Source of the DNA: VFZN01 sp963709325 | Lineage (GTDB): Bacteria > Acidobacteriota > Vicinamibacteria > Vicinamibacterales > UBA2999 | Reading direction: 5' to 3' | NCBI GenBank assembly: GCA_963709325.1 | Contig: CAVPVV010000003.1 | Coordinates: forward strand, 2,914,001-2,978,000 | DNA: 64,000 nucleotides | In this document: one piece after another, positions 62,137 through 64,000 of the stretch | Layout of the letters: the number at the start of each line of letters is the position of its first letter | How positions within the stretch are numbered: the stretch's first letter is position 1 | Translations under genes and position numbers: made by a program | The notes under the pieces: generated by a model | What the model saw: the letters and a program-made list of their open reading frames with translations, nothing else | Told to the model about the DNA's origin: nothing | Databases searched by the model: none

Positions 62137-62190
62137 CGCGAACCTCGCGAACCTCGCGAACCCCGCGAACCTCGCGAACCTCGCGAACCT
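62137..62190. repeat. Six-copy 9-bp minisatellite CGCGAACCT
   Basis: Units of CGCGAACCT start at 62137, 62146, 62155, 62164, 62173 and 62182; the third ends in C instead of T. It lies in the 86-base gap between the MaoC gene stop and the MmcQ/YjbR start, the last unit touching the MaoC stop codon by one base. Copy number is likely variable by slippage and, being a multiple of three, would not change frames. Confidence 0.9.
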
Positions 62191-63225
62191 CAGTATCCCG
62201 CCTTGTCGTACGGTCCCTGCCCGCGGGCGTAGATCAGCACCTTGCGCTCGAAGGTGCAAACCGGTCTGCCGTCCTCGGTTGCCGCTCGCACCTCGAGATG
62301 CACGATGCCCTGCCCCTGCCGCGAGCGTGAGGGTCGCGCGTCGACAACGGTCGTCTCAGCGTAGACGGTCTCACCGTCGTGTACCGGGGCGGGGAATCGC
62401 ACGTGCTGCCACGCAAGGTTCGCGACCACGCGCGAGAACGTCTTGGTCTGCATGCCCGTGACGACGGCGAGGACGTGCAGCGGATTGATCTCGGCCGCCT
62501 GGTCGGCCGCTTGGGGCTGCCATCCGGTGAAATAGCCGGTGTGCTCGAGCGCGCGCAGCGTGTCGCGACCGCTCTCGTCGGCCGTGAACCGCCGCCCGGG
62601 CCGGTGCTCGTAGATCTCGCCGGCCACCACATCGTCGAAGAAGAGGCCCATGCGCTCCCGAAACGTGTCGGCATCGACGGCGACATGCGAGCGGTGACGC
62701 GAAGGCACCTCTTCGGCGGTATCCGCGGCGGCACTCCGCGCCGGCACGAACAGATCGTACGCGAACGTGCCGACAATGGCGTTGTCCTGGTTACGGCCCA
62801 TGGTGCGAACGCGGAGCCGGCCGCCGCCTTCGGACGGCTCGCAGGCGACGATCTCGGACTCGGCATAGAGCGGTGTCACCGCCGAACACCGGCCCGATCA
62901 AGGCGATCTCGTCGAACCCAATCAGCTGCGTCTTCTGCGCGAAGGTCTTCCACGTCATGCCCATGACGACCTTGGTGGTGAGCGTGGAGTCCATCAGGCA
63001 GCGGCCCCACTCCGTCGCTGCCGCGAAGCGCGCGTCGAAGTGCAGCATCTGCTGGTTCAGGGTGTCGAGGCACTCGTCGCGGTTGTCCTGCTGCGACAGG
63101 GTCTGGCCGGGGCGGTGCTGAAAGCGCTGCCCGGCGCGGAACTGGTCGAACCACAGGCCGAAACGCTCACGGTATCGATTCAGGCCGAGCGGCTCGTAGG
63201 CCGCCCACGCAGCGGATTCGGTCAT
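62190..63225 (-). CDS. Double-hotdog MaoC-type hydratase, frameshifted
   Basis: A MaoC-family protein of about 345 residues, like the two-domain hydratases (mesaconyl-CoA hydratase-type). The first part starts at ATG 63225 ('FGLWFDQFRAGQRFQHRPGQ', 'FAAATEWGRCLMDSTLTTKV', 'LIGPVFGGDT'). The second part is in another frame to the stop at 62190 ('LYAESEIVACEPSEGGGRLR', 'FFDDVVAGEIYEHRPGRRFT', 'QAAEINPLHVLAVVTGMQTK'). Removing one base at about 62868-62876 joins 'GGDT' to 'LYAESE', exactly where the hotdog strand continues. Hydratase His/Asp identity differs between halves. Broken or mis-sequenced; the short downstream frame alone would be a fragment. Confidence 0.78.
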
Positions 63226-63252
63226 GGGCAAATGGTAGACGATGGGGGCACA

Positions 63253-64000
63253 ATGGGGCGGTACTCGATGCTGAAGCGCTCGCGTCCGTGGATGTGGCCG
63301 CTCGTGGTCGCGGTGATCGCGCTGGTCATGTACGTCGCGCGGGTGCGCACGGAGATGGTGGACTTCGAGGTCTATCACACCGCCGCAATTCGCGCGGTCG
63401 ATGCCGAGCCGTTGTACCGAGCCGACGACGGTCACTACCAGTTCAAGTACCTGCCGGCGTTCGCGCTGGCGATGGCGCCCTTCGCCGGGCTCAGCTCGCA
63501 GGTCGCCAAGCCGCTCTGGTATGGGCTTTCGGTCGCGCTGCTGTGGCTCTTCGTCTCGTGGTCGATCGAAGGGCTGCCGTCGCGGCGGCGCTCGACCACG
63601 GTTCTTGCGTGGCTCACCATCCTCCTGATGGCGAAGTTCTACGCTCACGAGTTGAACCTCGGGCAGACCAACATTCTGCTCGGCGTGATTCTCGTCTCGG
63701 CGGTGCTGGCGCTGCAGCGCGGCCGGCCGTCCCTGGCTGGCGCACTTGTGGGTATTGGGGTGTTCGTGAAACCGTACGCGGCGATCCTGCTGCCATGGCT
63801 GCTGCCAGGAGCAGGCCTGTCGGGCCTGATCGCCGCCGCAGCGGTGATCGGCATCGGCCTGCTGCTGCCCGCGGTGGTCTACGGCTGGCAGGGAAACCTC
63901 GATCAGCTGCTCGGCTGGTATCACACGGTGACCGACACCACCGCGCCGAACCTGCTGCTCCCCGAGAACGTGTCGCTGGCCACGATGTGGGCGAAATGGA
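63253..64000 (+). CDS. GT87 / DUF2029-type membrane glycosyltransferase, N-terminal part
   Basis: The first 249 residues of a polytopic protein that runs past the right edge. 'VDFEVYHTAAIRAVDAEPLY' (Asp in the first periplasmic loop), 'YQFKYLPAFALAMAPFAGLS', 'NLGQTNILLGVILVSAVLAL' and 'GIGVFVKPYAAILLPWLLP' are the signature of the GT87/DUF2029 (mannosyltransferase-like) family. At least five membrane helices are visible. These enzymes use polyprenyl-phosphate sugars to extend lipoglycans. ATG 63253 has a G-rich site upstream (GGGGG); a second ATG at 63268 is possible. Confidence 0.85.
   Translation, partial: MGRYSMLKRSRPWMWPLVVAVIALVMYVARVRTEMVDFEVYHTAAIRAVDAEPLYRADDGHYQFKYLPAFALAMAPFAGLSSQVAKPLWYGLSVALLWLFVSWSIEGLPSRRRSTTVLAWLTILLMAKFYAHELNLGQTNILLGVILVSAVLALQRGRPSLAGALVGIGVFVKPYAAILLPWLLPGAGLSGLIAAAAVIGIGLLLPAVVYGWQGNLDQLLGWYHTVTDTTAPNLLLPENVSLATMWAKW

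Overview
The window is high-GC DNA that most resembles an Acidobacteriota genome, probably the Vicinamibacteria lineage. The evidence is gene content: an ADOP-type (acidobacterial duplicated orphan permease) MacB/FtsX protein at 57.1-59.6 kb, a truncated Oar-like TonB-dependent receptor at the left edge, a secreted DUF5117-type metzincin, a DUF4159 protein, a MFS/spermidine-synthase/TPR fusion, and dispersed intergenic repeats (CACGAAGGACACGAAG-type, GGCAGAAGGC-type, GGGGACAGTCCCC-type). This placement is inferred from families, not from a marker gene. No rRNA, tRNA, CRISPR array, insertion sequence or phage was recognised.

Layout. 0-3.7 kb: end of a TonB receptor, a Tat-exported cyclophilin-type PPIase with a +1 frameshift, and a membrane-anchored TPR protein. 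3.7-10.1 kb: a minus-strand aspartate-family amino acid cluster. It holds a MetX-homoserine dehydrogenase fusion, a PLP-dependent Cys/Met enzyme coupled to it by an ATGA overlap, and an aspartokinase-homoserine dehydrogenase, so there are two homoserine dehydrogenase domains in two different fusions. 10.2-11.5 kb: a luciferase-like oxidoreductase and a decayed gluconolactonase (SMP-30) tail. 11.8-18.1 kb: three paralogous secreted fibronectin-III proteins in tandem with 4, 6 and 0 Ig-like repeats; five of the six repeats in the middle gene are almost identical 225-bp units. 18.1-36 kb: single genes for secreted enzymes and stress or signalling proteins (bicupin, exported methyltransferase-like protein, PilZ, M48 protease, STAND-like ATPase, UspA, metzincin, S51 peptidase, amidase, DUF4159, CsbD-like, DUF952, MFS/spermidine synthase). 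36-47.3 kb: an RNB exonuclease-methyltransferase pair, Mpo1-like, beta-barrel, DUF2236, a Tat-exported M20 amidohydrolase with DUF3830, a SpoIIAA-like protein, an AmpG-like MFS, an alpha/beta hydrolase and DUF72. 47.3-51.2 kb: purL. 51.4-55.1 kb: a vanadium-haloperoxidase-like gene with three frameshifts, then a four-gene cobalt-type nitrile hydratase operon. 55-64 kb: a methyltransferase, a hydrolase, a lipoprotein, ADOP, a TPR/HExxH protein, MmcQ/YjbR, a double-hotdog MaoC gene with a frameshift, and the start of a GT87-type membrane protein.

The most notable systems are: (i) the nitrile hydratase operon, where the alpha subunit carries an apparent Tat signal and the last gene encodes a (2Fe-2S) ferredoxin-like protein resembling cobalt/CobN-associated ferredoxins; (ii) the MetX-Hom fusion next to an AK-Hom fusion; (iii) the FN3 paralogue array with very recent repeat amplification. 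Six apparent frameshifts in four loci all have the same sign (one extra base), several in G or C runs. They may be sequencing errors rather than real decay and should be checked before any of these genes is called dead.
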